Notes: generated from the sequence alone by a model not told the origin. Positions 1 to 6,383 are shown, counted from the stretch's first letter. The stretch: DNA of 6,467 bases from Candidatus Symbiobacter sp. (GCA_030054015.1 JASGCR010000125.1:1-6467); one strand, 5' to 3'. Numbers and translations are program-made.

Positions 1-5
1 TCTAT

Positions 6-29
6 CCCCCCCTTCTAAAGAAGGGGGGG
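6..29. repeat. C7/G7 hairpin, copy A1
   Basis: A near-perfect palindrome: seven C then TTC (6-15) pairs with GAA then seven G (20-29) around a TAAA loop, and T16/A19 can add an eleventh pair. The same 24 nt recur exactly at 6339-6362, and a variant with a longer stem lies at 6425-6452. No U-tract follows on either strand, so it does not look like an ordinary intrinsic terminator. It probably belongs to a multicopy repeat family. Confidence 0.85.
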
Positions 30-50
30 TAAATAAATTTTCGACTTATG
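30..50. repeat. A/T-rich linker of the hairpin repeat, inverted copy at 6318-6338
   Basis: This stretch joins hairpin A1 to hairpin B1. Together with A1 and the first five bases of B1 (6-55) it matches the reverse complement of 6313-6362 at 46 of 50 positions by eye. Two differences lie next to the CAGAC arm and two in the hairpin loop. It has no start codon context or SD motif and is not coding as far as I can see. Confidence 0.75.
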
Positions 51-74
51 CAGACCCTCCCTAAGGAAAGTCTG
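51..74. repeat. CCTAAGG hairpin, copy B1
   Basis: CAGAC (51-55) pairs with GTCTG (70-74), enclosing the small palindrome CCTAAGG (60-66). A direct copy lies at 6379-6402, with three mismatches over 25 nt when one extra base is included. A rearranged copy lies near 6290-6317. The fifteen bases 60-74 are identical to 6303-6317 on the same strand. It is the second module of the hairpin repeat at both window ends. Confidence 0.75.
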
Positions 75-104
75 AAAAAGCCTTAAAATGATACCGCACT
101 CGCA

Positions 105-186
105 AAGAGCGTCATTCCCCGACGCGCATGATTCGTTTCACTTACGCGGCGGCCTGCGGCGGCCTGCGGCGGGTAATGAGGCTCTT
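105..186. repeat. Imperfect inverted repeat, MITE- or REP-like
   Basis: The 12-nt arm at 105-116 (AAGAGCGTCATT) pairs with 175-186 (AATGAGGCTCTT) with one mismatch. Pairing continues inward with C-rich 117-125 against G-rich 166-174, about seven of nine positions. A second possible partner, AATGACGGGCTT, lies at 203-214. The eight bases CCTTAAAA occur at 81-88 and again at 187-194, but the left copy is 16 nt from the arm, so a target-site duplication is doubtful. GTCATTCCC-type palindromes are common dispersed repeats in proteobacteria. No transposase is present. Confidence 0.55.
146..173. repeat. 10-bp GC-rich tandem repeat, about 2.8 units
   Basis: GCGGCGGCCT occurs twice in a row (146-155, 156-165), followed by GCGGCGGG (166-173). 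It lies inside the apical part of the inverted repeat at 105-186 and is more GC-rich than the flanking non-coding sequence. It probably arose by slippage. Confidence 0.8.
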
Positions 187-212
187 CCTTAAAACACCGC
201 GCAATGACGGGC

Positions 213-241
213 TTGATTCTAGGCAATATTTGTTGAATAAA
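213..241 (+). promoter_or_regulatory. Weak sigma70-like promoter candidate for the hydrolase-gltX pair
   Basis: TTGATT at 213-218 (four of six to the -35 consensus) is followed after 17 nt by AATAAA at 236-241 (four of six to the -10 consensus). Position and spacing fit the gene at 299, but both boxes are weak and the region is A/T-rich, so a chance match is quite possible. Confidence 0.22.
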
Positions 242-265
242 TAGCCAGGGATAATGAGTGACAAA

Positions 266-298
266 AATTACGGCGTGATCCCAATTACGGAGTGATCC
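266..298 (+). promoter_or_regulatory. 17-bp tandem duplication carrying the ribosome binding site
   Basis: AATTACGGCGTGATCC (266-281) is repeated at 283-298 with one change, C to A, which turns GGCG into GGAG. The second copy ends directly at the ATG at 299, so its GGAG (289-292) is a good Shine-Dalgarno sequence with a 6-nt spacer. This supports the chosen start of the downstream gene. In this frame a TGA at 293-295 closes the way upstream. Confidence 0.7.
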
Positions 299-1105
299 AT
301 GTTAGACCAACCGCGCGGCAATGAAAAACCCAGGCAAATAAAACCTTTGATCGGCATCACCACCTATCCCATAAGCCCGCAAAAAACCAGCATTGGTTTG
401 GCCGAATATGGCTTTCACACGCCGCCGGAATATGTCGATGCGGTGATTCGGGCGGGCGGGGTGCCGGTTTTGTTGCCGCCCATGGGTAAAAACCTGGTCG
501 AAGACTGGTTAGATCGCATGGACGGCATCATCATGATTGGCGGCGGCGATGTTGATCCCAAACATTATCATGAAAAACCGCATGAAACTTTGTACAGCAT
601 TGATTCCGGCCGTGATGACACAGAATTGGCTTTGGCGGATGCGGTGATAAGGCGGAAAATGCCGGGTTTGGCGATTTGTCGTGGCCTGCAGATTGTCAAT
701 GTGGCGTTGGGCGGGTCGCTGCACCAACATCTGCCCGATTGCGGTATGGCGGTGATTGACCACCGCAATCCGCCCAGCCTGCCCATCGATCACCCGATTA
801 ACATCGCGCCGCATTCGCGGCTGGCGGCGATTATGGGGGTGACGATGTTGCCGCATCCGCCCGCGATTAAATCCTGGCATCACCAGGCAGTAAAGAAACT
901 CGGTCACCGGGTCAAGGCCGTCGCCACCGCATCGGACGGCATTATCGAAGCGATTGAACTTGACGATCACCCTGATCTGATCGCGGTGCAATGGCATCCG
1001 GAATTGACGGCGGCAAAAGATGCCTCGCAACAAAAATTATTTGATTATATGGTGCGAGCGGCGGCATCTTATCGCCATCACGCTGAGGCCGCCCGCAAAA
1101 TATAG
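299..1105 (+). CDS. Peptidase C26 / gamma-glutamyl-gamma-aminobutyrate hydrolase family protein (PuuD-like)
   Basis: This 268-residue cytoplasmic protein has a single class-I glutamine-amidotransferase-like domain from about residue 16 to 257. Visible landmarks are IGITTY near the start, GGGDVDP (81-87), the nucleophile elbow AICRGLQIVNVALGG with Cys127, SWHHQAV (192-198) and AVQWHPE with His233 and Glu235. These form the expected Cys-His-Glu triad of peptidase C26. Length is normal for PuuD-like enzymes. Family members hydrolyse gamma-glutamyl amides, as E. coli PuuD does with gamma-glutamyl-GABA in putrescine breakdown. No other putrescine gene is nearby, so the substrate is open and I give no gene symbol. 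The start is backed by GGAG six nt upstream and an in-frame stop at 293-295. gltX follows after 30 nt, which suggests co-transcription. Confidence 0.9.
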   Translation: MLDQPRGNEKPRQIKPLIGITTYPISPQKTSIGLAEYGFHTPPEYVDAVIRAGGVPVLLPPMGKNLVEDWLDRMDGIIMIGGGDVDPKHYHEKPHETLYSIDSGRDDTELALADAVIRRKMPGLAICRGLQIVNVALGGSLHQHLPDCGMAVIDHRNPPSLPIDHPINIAPHSRLAAIMGVTMLPHPPAIKSWHHQAVKKLGHRVKAVATASDGIIEAIELDDHPDLIAVQWHPELTAAKDASQQKLFDYMVRAAASYRHHAEAARKI

Positions 1106-1135
1106 CAAAATATCAATCTCAGGAATTTTCGCATC

Positions 1136-2539
1136 ATGATTCGCACCCGTTTTGCCCCGTCGCCCACCGGAATGCTGCATATTGGCGGGGCGCGTACGGC
1201 TTTGTTTAATTGGCTGTTCGCCCGCCACCACCAAGGGAAATTTATTCTGCGCATCGATGATACTGACCGCGAGCGTTCGACGGCGGGGGCGGTTGAGGCC
1301 ATCCTTGGCGGCATGGGCTGGCTGGGGCTGGATTGGGATGAGGGGCCGATTTTCCAGCATAAATCGATCACACGCCACGCCGCCATTGCCCAGGAATTAT
1401 TGGCGGCGGGGCAGGCCTATCGCTGTTACTGTACCCCGGAAGAATTAGAGGCGCAGCGCAAAGCCGCCATTGCCCGCAAAAAACCCCCGCGGTACGAAGG
1501 CACCTGGCGCGACCGCCCTCTTAGTGACGCGCCCACCGGTGCGGATTATGTGATCCGGCTCAAAGCCCCGCAATCGGGTCAGACCGTGATCAATGATCTT
1601 ATCTTGGGCGAGGTGAAATTCAGCAACAGCGAATTGGATGATTTTATTTTGCTGCGTGCCGATGGCAGCCCGACTTATATGTTGTCCACCGTGGTGGATG
1701 ATCATGATCTGGGCATCACCCATGTGATCCGCGGCAATGAACATTTGAACAATGCCGCCAGGCAAATTCAAATCTTTAACGCGATGGGCTGGGAAGTGCC
1801 GCGTTACGGCCATATTCCCTTGATTCACGGCATGGATGGGCAGAAATTATCCAAACGCCACGGCGCGGTTGGGGTCGAATCCTACCGCGATGATGGGTTT
1901 TTGCCGGTGGCGATGTTGGATTATCTTTCGCGGCTGGGCTGGACCCATGGCATTGAAGAATATTTGCCGATGAGTGAGCGGATTGCTCGTTTTGATTTGA
2001 CCAATATGGGGCGGGGGCCGGCGCGGTTTGATCTCGCCAAATTAAACGATGTCAATTTCCATTACATGAAAATGACCGCAGATGCCGAGTTGGTGGCGCG
2101 GTTATTGCCATTTTTGGCACAGCAATTGGGGCGCGACGTAACGCCGTCAGAACAAACATTATTGACCCGTGCCATGCCAGGCTTGAAACAACGCAACAAG
2201 AATTTGCAACAATTGGCGGAAAATTCGGCGTTTTATTGTCAGTCTGTGCCATTGCCCATGACCGCGGCGGCGGCGGCTTTATTGACCCCTGAGGCCAAGG
2301 CTCGGCTTGCCGCCATCGCGGCGAAATTTACCGCCCTGGCGGATGCCGATTGGACGCATGATGGTTTGGACGCGCTCATTAAATCCGAGGCAACAGCGAT
2401 GGGGATCGGTTTTGCCCAATTGGCGCAGCCTTTGCGGGCGGCTTTGTCGGGACTGACCTCGACCCCATCCATCGGCGATGTGATGGCGGTTTTGGGCCGC
2501 GAAGAATCCCTGCGGCGTATGGCGGCGGCGGCGGCGTGA
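1136..2539 (+). CDS. gltX: Glutamyl-tRNA synthetase
   Basis: GltX attaches glutamate to tRNA in the cytoplasm. It is a class-I synthetase of 467 residues, the usual bacterial length. The HIGH-type motif is in PSPTGMLHIGGAR (HIGG at 15-18), and the KMSKS-type motif is KLSKR (237-241), followed by HGA. The Rossmann catalytic part covers roughly residues 1-310. The helical anticodon-binding part follows and ends with the conserved QPLRAALSG (431-439). Cys97 and Cys99 are present, but the later Cys/His pair of the E. coli zinc site is replaced (YEGTWRD, 120-126), so zinc binding there is unlikely. AGGA at 1121-1124 with an 11-nt spacer serves the ATG. The last five codons before the stop are all GCG. 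Many alphaproteobacteria carry two GltX paralogues and charge tRNA-Gln through GatCAB; which type this is cannot be settled here. Confidence 0.97.
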   Translation: MIRTRFAPSPTGMLHIGGARTALFNWLFARHHQGKFILRIDDTDRERSTAGAVEAILGGMGWLGLDWDEGPIFQHKSITRHAAIAQELLAAGQAYRCYCTPEELEAQRKAAIARKKPPRYEGTWRDRPLSDAPTGADYVIRLKAPQSGQTVINDLILGEVKFSNSELDDFILLRADGSPTYMLSTVVDDHDLGITHVIRGNEHLNNAARQIQIFNAMGWEVPRYGHIPLIHGMDGQKLSKRHGAVGVESYRDDGFLPVAMLDYLSRLGWTHGIEEYLPMSERIARFDLTNMGRGPARFDLAKLNDVNFHYMKMTADAELVARLLPFLAQQLGRDVTPSEQTLLTRAMPGLKQRNKNLQQLAENSAFYCQSVPLPMTAAAAALLTPEAKARLAAIAAKFTALADADWTHDGLDALIKSEATAMGIGFAQLAQPLRAALSGLTSTPSIGDVMAVLGREESLRRMAAAAA

Positions 2540-2544
2540 TTTTT

Positions 2545-2591
2545 GGCACAGAACCAAAAAGCGGCATAGAACCAAAAAGCGGCATAGAACC
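2545..2591. repeat. 18-bp tandem repeat in the convergent gltX-mrdA gap
   Basis: The unit AGAACCAAAAAGCGGCAT occurs at 2550-2567 and, identically, at 2568-2585. Partial units on both sides extend the 18-nt period over 2545-2591 with one mismatch. It fills most of the 59 nt between the gltX stop (2537-2539) and the mrdA stop (2599-2601). The unit length is a multiple of three, so on the minus strand it can be read as repeated MPLFGS, but I see no reason to think it is translated. There is no hairpin and U-tract inside it. Confidence 0.9.
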
Positions 2592-2598
2592 CCAACCC

Positions 2599-4797
2599 CT
2601 ACTCAACCGCGTCATTCCCGTTGGGGGCGGAAATGGGCGGCGAAAAGGCCGGGGCGGGGGCGGCCACCGGGGGGGTTACCGGTTTGGGGTTGGCATCGTC
2701 GCCATCATTATTGGGGGTGGGTTGCTCATGCCCCAATCCGGCAAGCAATTTGTCGCGCAGCATGGCTTGGCGCAATAAATCGCGGGCAATGGGTGCCGCC
2801 CAACTGCCGTGAATCCCATGCTCAACCACGACCGAGCAGGCATAACGCGGCGCGTCAATCGGGGCAAAGGCGACGAACAAAGCATTGTCGCGTTGCTCCC
2901 AGGGGATGGATTCTTGCGGCCTGATGCCGCGTTCGCGTTCATATTTGCTGATGCGGCGCACTTGGGCGCTGCCGGTTTTGCCACCCATTTCCATGCCGGC
3001 ATCGGTGATGCGGGCGGCATAGGCGGTGCCATTGGGTTCGTTGGTGGCGGCAATGAGGCCGCGCATAACCGCCTGTACATGATTGGGATCAAAGCCAAGA
3101 TCGGCAAATTGCCCCCCCGCTTTATCCGCCTCGGAAATTTTGGTGGATTTCAAGGCATCATATTGCCCCACCATTTCTTTCCCGATGTGATTGGGCGATG
3201 CGCCGCCATTTTTGGCCTGGTTGGGAATTAATTGCCGCTTTAGGCGGGGCGTTACCGCTTTGCCGCCATTGACCAATCGCGCCATCATCACCGCCAATTG
3301 CAAGGGCGTGACTTGCAAAAAGCTTTGACCAATGCCGGCGGTGACGGAATCGCCTTGCATCCATTGGATGCCATAATTGGCTTGTTTCCAATTGCGGGTT
3401 GGCACCAAACCGCCGCGCTCTGACGGCATGTCGATACCGACGGCTTTGCCAAAGCCAAATTTACGCGCGGTCTCGCCCAATTTATCAATCCCGACCCGCC
3501 TGGCGGTTTCGTAAAAAAACACGTCACAGGATTCTTTGAGGGCGCGTTGCAGATTCACAATGCCATGACCGCCCCGCCGCCAGCAATGAAAGCGGCTATC
3601 GCCCAAATCATAATGGCCGGGGCAGGCCATTTCGGTGGATTCGGTGATGGCCCCATTCTCTAACCCGGCCATAGCGGTGACAATCTTAAAAGTCGAGCCA
3701 GGGGCATACAGCCCCGATGTCGATTTATTGGTTAAGGGGTGTTTGGGATTGGAAATGAGTTCATTCCAAACTTGCGGGGATACTCCGGATGAAAACACAT
3801 TGGGATCAAATGCCGGGGCCGAGATCATGGTAAGAATCCCGCCGCTTTTTACATCCATTAACACGACCGACGCGCTTTGATCGCCGACCAGAAGGTTGCC
3901 ATATTCTTGCAAGCCAATATCAATATTAAGTTGCAAATCATGGCCTGGCACAGCTTCAATCCGCGATAATTCGCGCACCGCCCGTCCGACCGAATTGACC
4001 TCGATCCGCGAAGCCCCGGCGGTACCGCGCAATTGCGGGTCGTAATACCGTTCGACCCCGTTTTTGCCAATGCGAAAATCGGGCAGTTCCAGCAAGGGAT
4101 CATCACCGCCCAGCGCGGCTTGGTCAGATTCCGAGACCGCCCCGACATAGCCCAAAATATGCCCGACCGCAAAAGTATGGGGAAAATGGCGCAATTGCCC
4201 CACATCAATCGTCAGGCCAGGCAAATCGGGAACGTTTAATTCGACCCGCGATACTTCTTCCCAATTCAGGTTTTCCCGCACCATCACCGGCACAAAAGAG
4301 CGTTTATTTTCGATTTCATGCAGCACCCGTTGGCGGTCACTGTCCGTCACTTCAATCAGCAAAGACAGGGCATCCAACGTCGCGGCCACATCGCCCGCTT
4401 GTTCCCGCACCAACATGACGCGGTAATTTAGGCGGTTTATCGCTAATTTCTCGCCATAGCGATCAAAAATGCGCCCGCGCGGGGGAATGAGCAATTTCAA
4501 ACCGACGCGATTCACATCCGCCAAAGTGCTGTATCGACTGGAATCGATGACCGAGAGATAAAACAGCCGCGCCGCCAGGCTGGAAAATAACAAGGCCTGG
4601 AATCCGCCAATCATAATGGCGCGGCGGGTAAATTGTTCTTCCCGCATCCCATCGCGGGCGGTAACGAAATTCGTACCCCGCCGCGACCGCCGCGGCCGGC
4701 TGGAGGGGGAACCGAAAAAACCAGAACTGGCATTGGATTTGCTAAAACTGTTGCGGCCAAACAGGGTGCGGCGGCGAAAGCGGCGGAAAAACTTCAT
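2599..4797 (-). CDS. mrdA: Penicillin-binding protein 2, elongasome transpeptidase
   Basis: PBP2 cross-links new peptidoglycan along the lateral wall, working with RodA, MreC and MreD in the periplasm. The 732-residue protein starts with a basic, Ser/Arg-rich cytoplasmic stretch (1-57). One membrane anchor (about 60-83) and the PBP dimerisation region with PPRGRIFDRYG (105-115) come next, and then the transpeptidase domain. Active-site motifs are S368-T-F-K371, S423-C-D425 and K607-T-G609, all intact. After about residue 690 a Pro/Ala/Asn-rich tail likely lies disordered in the periplasm. It is longer than the roughly 600-650 residues I expect, owing to both ends. The ATG overlaps the mreD stop as ATGA, which supports this start; Met51 (MREEQFTRRA) is an alternative that would give a more usual N-terminus. 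rodA, the common next gene, is absent. Confidence 0.95.
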   Translation of the reverse strand: MKFFRRFRRRTLFGRNSFSKSNASSGFFGSPSSRPRRSRRGTNFVTARDGMREEQFTRRAIMIGGFQALLFSSLAARLFYLSVIDSSRYSTLADVNRVGLKLLIPPRGRIFDRYGEKLAINRLNYRVMLVREQAGDVAATLDALSLLIEVTDSDRQRVLHEIENKRSFVPVMVRENLNWEEVSRVELNVPDLPGLTIDVGQLRHFPHTFAVGHILGYVGAVSESDQAALGGDDPLLELPDFRIGKNGVERYYDPQLRGTAGASRIEVNSVGRAVRELSRIEAVPGHDLQLNIDIGLQEYGNLLVGDQSASVVLMDVKSGGILTMISAPAFDPNVFSSGVSPQVWNELISNPKHPLTNKSTSGLYAPGSTFKIVTAMAGLENGAITESTEMACPGHYDLGDSRFHCWRRGGHGIVNLQRALKESCDVFFYETARRVGIDKLGETARKFGFGKAVGIDMPSERGGLVPTRNWKQANYGIQWMQGDSVTAGIGQSFLQVTPLQLAVMMARLVNGGKAVTPRLKRQLIPNQAKNGGASPNHIGKEMVGQYDALKSTKISEADKAGGQFADLGFDPNHVQAVMRGLIAATNEPNGTAYAARITDAGMEMGGKTGSAQVRRISKYERERGIRPQESIPWEQRDNALFVAFAPIDAPRYACSVVVEHGIHGSWAAPIARDLLRQAMLRDKLLAGLGHEQPTPNNDGDDANPKPVTPPVAAPAPAFSPPISAPNGNDAVE

Positions 4798-5339
4798 AGC
4801 GTCCGCCCCCCCAATTCAATGGTGAGATTGGGGGCCACCACAATCAAGCGCATCAAGGCGGTTAAGATATAGGACACTAAGGGGAATAACAGGGCCGATA
4901 CGACATATTGTTTGGTCACCAGCAACAATCCCACATGGCGACCGGCTAATTTGAACGCGATCCATTGGCACAGCAAGACAATTAAAAAAGCCAGGGCAAA
5001 GGCAACCCAAGCCGCAATGAAACTCCGTGCCAGCAATACCCGTCTTTGCAACAGAATAATTTCATGGGTGACAATGAACAAAAAGGAAGAAAGGCCAATA
5101 AACCCGCCTTCCAAACCATCGCGCAACAGCCCGACCAAAAAAATTCCCCATAAAGGCAATAATTCGGGGCGGTTAATGCTCCAAAACACCAAACCCATCA
5201 TGGTCCAGGCCGGGGTGACATGGATCGATGCCGGCAAATTGATCGGCATGGAGGTCAAAAATGTCAAAAACAGCAAAGACAAGAGTGGCGTGGCCGCCCC
5301 CAGCGCAATCCGCGTATTGGCAAGCAGAGACTCGATCAT
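4794..5339 (-). CDS. mreD: Rod shape-determining protein MreD
   Basis: MreD is a small integral inner-membrane protein of the elongasome that acts with MreC to control PBP2-RodA. The 181 residues are strongly hydrophobic, with about five or six membrane segments (roughly 12-32, 43-56, 60-73, 79-97, 105-128 and 144-166). The stretch FWSINRPELLPLWGIF followed by GLLRDGLEGG (about 52-79) is typical of the family, with charged residues between helices. Its ATG overlaps the mreC stop (ATGA), and its stop overlaps the mrdA ATG the same way, so all three genes are probably translationally coupled. GGGGAA lies 7 nt before the ATG. Sequence conservation in MreD is low in general, so the identification leans on context as well as topology. 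Confidence 0.93.
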   Translation of the reverse strand: MIESLLANTRIALGAATPLLSLLFLTFLTSMPINLPASIHVTPAWTMMGLVFWSINRPELLPLWGIFLVGLLRDGLEGGFIGLSSFLFIVTHEIILLQRRVLLARSFIAAWVAFALAFLIVLLCQWIAFKLAGRHVGLLLVTKQYVVSALLFPLVSYILTALMRLIVVAPNLTIELGGRTL

Positions 5340-6220
5340 TTATGGGTTCCCCGCGGTGGAATCGGGCTGGTCGGGGCCGGCAGTAAATCGTTCAAGCCGT
5401 AATCAATCAGCCGGACATAATCCAATTGCGCCCAATCGACGATTAATTCGACCAAGACTCCGTGCGACCCTACCTCGGAGACTTTGCCAATCGGCAGTCC
5501 CGGCGGAAAGGCCCCGCCATGACCCGATGTCACGATACGATCCCCCTTTTTGACCTGGCTGTCATGGGGCAGATACAGCAAATGCGGCACGGGCGAGTTA
5601 TCCCCGGCCAGTATGGCGCGTTCGCGGGTCGCCTCGTTGATCACCGGGACGTGACTGTTCAAATCGGTCAGCAATAAAATGCGGGCGGAATGCGGCGTGA
5701 TGTCCGAGACGCGGCCCACCAGGCCTTCGCCGGACATGGCGATTTCGCCTTTGGCGACGCCATCGCTGCTGCCCGCCGCAACCAGAATATTGCGGACGAA
5801 TATCCCCCCCGAATCGGCTATCACGCGGGCGGTGACCGAACTGGTGCCAGGCTCTGGCACGAAATTTAGCAATTTGCGCAGGGCCTGGTTTTCGACATCC
5901 AGGCGGCGGGCGACTTCTTGCCATTGTTCTAATCTTTTGACTTCGTTTAATAATTCGTCATGCTCAGCCCGCAGGCGGCTTAGGCTGTTAATGCTTCCGG
6001 CCAGATTTCCGAGCAAACTGACCGGTAAGGACATTACCCGCAAAATCGGTTGCGATATTTCAGTCAGAATTTCACGCATCGATACGGTCACGGCGCGGTC
6101 ACGCGCCGACAGCAATATCATCACCAAACTGGCCAGCACCAAGATAATCAGCAAGGCGCGAGACAGTAAAAACCGTATCGGTGAGGAGGTCGAGCTGTAG
6201 GAAAAACGACGAAATTTCAT
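5336..6220 (-). CDS. mreC: Rod shape-determining protein MreC
   Basis: MreC is an inner-membrane protein with a periplasmic beta domain that binds and activates PBP2. The 294 residues comprise a short basic cytoplasmic start, one membrane helix (about 17-38), a coiled-coil region (about 75-118) and the MreC beta domains (about 125-275). Family hallmarks include GEGLVGRV (164-171), LLLTDLNS (182-189) and GDRIVTSGHGGAFPPGLPIG (226-245). The tail is short and Pro-rich. The ATG has no clear Shine-Dalgarno sequence: an A-rich stretch precedes it, and an in-frame TGA at 6232-6230 rules out an upstream extension. Internal Met codons would remove the membrane helix, so 6220 is the best start. It is the first gene of the operon here; mreB, which normally precedes it, is not within the 247 nt upstream. 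Confidence 0.96.
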   Translation of the reverse strand: MKFRRFSYSSTSSPIRFLLSRALLIILVLASLVMILLSARDRAVTVSMREILTEISQPILRVMSLPVSLLGNLAGSINSLSRLRAEHDELLNEVKRLEQWQEVARRLDVENQALRKLLNFVPEPGTSSVTARVIADSGGIFVRNILVAAGSSDGVAKGEIAMSGEGLVGRVSDITPHSARILLLTDLNSHVPVINEATRERAILAGDNSPVPHLLYLPHDSQVKKGDRIVTSGHGGAFPPGLPIGKVSEVGSHGVLVELIVDWAQLDYVRLIDYGLNDLLPAPTSPIPPRGTHK

Positions 6221-6277
6221 GATTTTTTTTCAAAATCTTGGGGATTGAATTTGGAGGGTGGTTTACTCTGTTGACAT

Positions 6278-6291
6278 AGAATTTCGATTCT
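6278..6291. repeat. Small inverted repeat with TTCG loop in the mreC upstream region
   Basis: AGAAT (6278-6282) and ATTCT (6287-6291) enclose TTCG. The five-pair A/T-rich stem is weak, and the closing pair is T-A rather than the C-G of stable UUCG tetraloops. It lies about 60-70 nt upstream of the mreC start and could sit in the 5' leader, but no function can be assigned. Confidence 0.35.
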
Positions 6292-6317
6292 GACCTCCCT
6301 TTCCTAAGGAAAGTCTG
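6290..6317. repeat. CCTAAGG hairpin, rearranged copy B2
   Basis: The core is a perfect palindrome, CTTTCCT-A-AGGAAAG (6299-6313), followed by the end of the GTCTG arm. Compared with copies at 51-74 and 6379-6402, the opposite arm reads CTGAC instead of CAGAC, and the left half carries a few extra bases (TTCCT). On the plus strand 6303-6317 is identical to 60-74, although the linker beside it is inverted relative to the left end. Confidence 0.7.
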
Positions 6318-6383
6318 ATTAAGTCGAAAATTTATTTACCCCCCCTTCTAAAGAAGGGGGGGTAAAACTAGACTTAATCAGAC
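6313..6383. repeat. Large inverted repeat centred on hairpin A2
   Basis: The 13 bases 6313-6325 (GTCTGATTAAGTC) are the exact reverse complement of 6371-6383. Between them sit the A/T linkers, of different lengths on the two sides, and hairpin A2 at the centre. The layout is B hairpin, arm, linker, C7/G7 hairpin, linker, arm, B hairpin, which looks like one complete repeat unit (about 6290-6402). Confidence 0.75.
6339..6362. repeat. C7/G7 hairpin, copy A2
   Basis: The 24 nt are identical to 6-29, including the orientation of the TAAA loop (6349-6352). The stem is CCCCCCCTTC (6339-6348) with GAAGGGGGGG (6353-6362). Four bases after it (TAAA) also match the left copy before the sequences diverge. 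There is no U-tract on either side. Confidence 0.85.

Noticed and set aside
6..74. CRISPR-like array from the repeated hairpins
   Set aside because: Copies are few, irregularly spaced, in mixed orientation and variable in sequence, with no unique spacers of constant length and no cas gene.
1445..1828. Minus-strand open frames inside gltX and the hydrolase gene
   Set aside because: They are shadows of the well-supported plus-strand genes, with no ribosome binding site or recognisable domain.
2590..2626. CCCCAAC (2590-2596) and GTTGGGG (2620-2626) as a bidirectional terminator
   Set aside because: The loop is 23 nt, the stem lies partly inside the mrdA coding end, and no U-tract follows on either strand.
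2536..3231. Plus-strand open frames opposite mrdA (for example 2809-3231)
   Set aside because: They are antisense to an intact PBP2 gene with all active-site motifs and encode low-complexity, unrecognisable proteins.
4912..5553. A 213-codon plus-strand open frame across mreD and mreC
   Set aside because: It spans the mreC-mreD junction antisense to both, and its product shows no known motif; both minus-strand genes are clearly real.
6271..6276. Perfect TTGACA as a plus-strand promoter -35 box
   Set aside because: About 17-18 nt downstream the sequence is C-rich (CCTCCC region) with no -10 box, and no plus-strand gene follows in the window.
6339..6362. C7/G7 hairpins as intrinsic terminators
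   Set aside because: The stems are strong, but the downstream sequence is TAAA-type or ATAGA rather than a run of T on either strand, and the copies are tied to other repeat modules.
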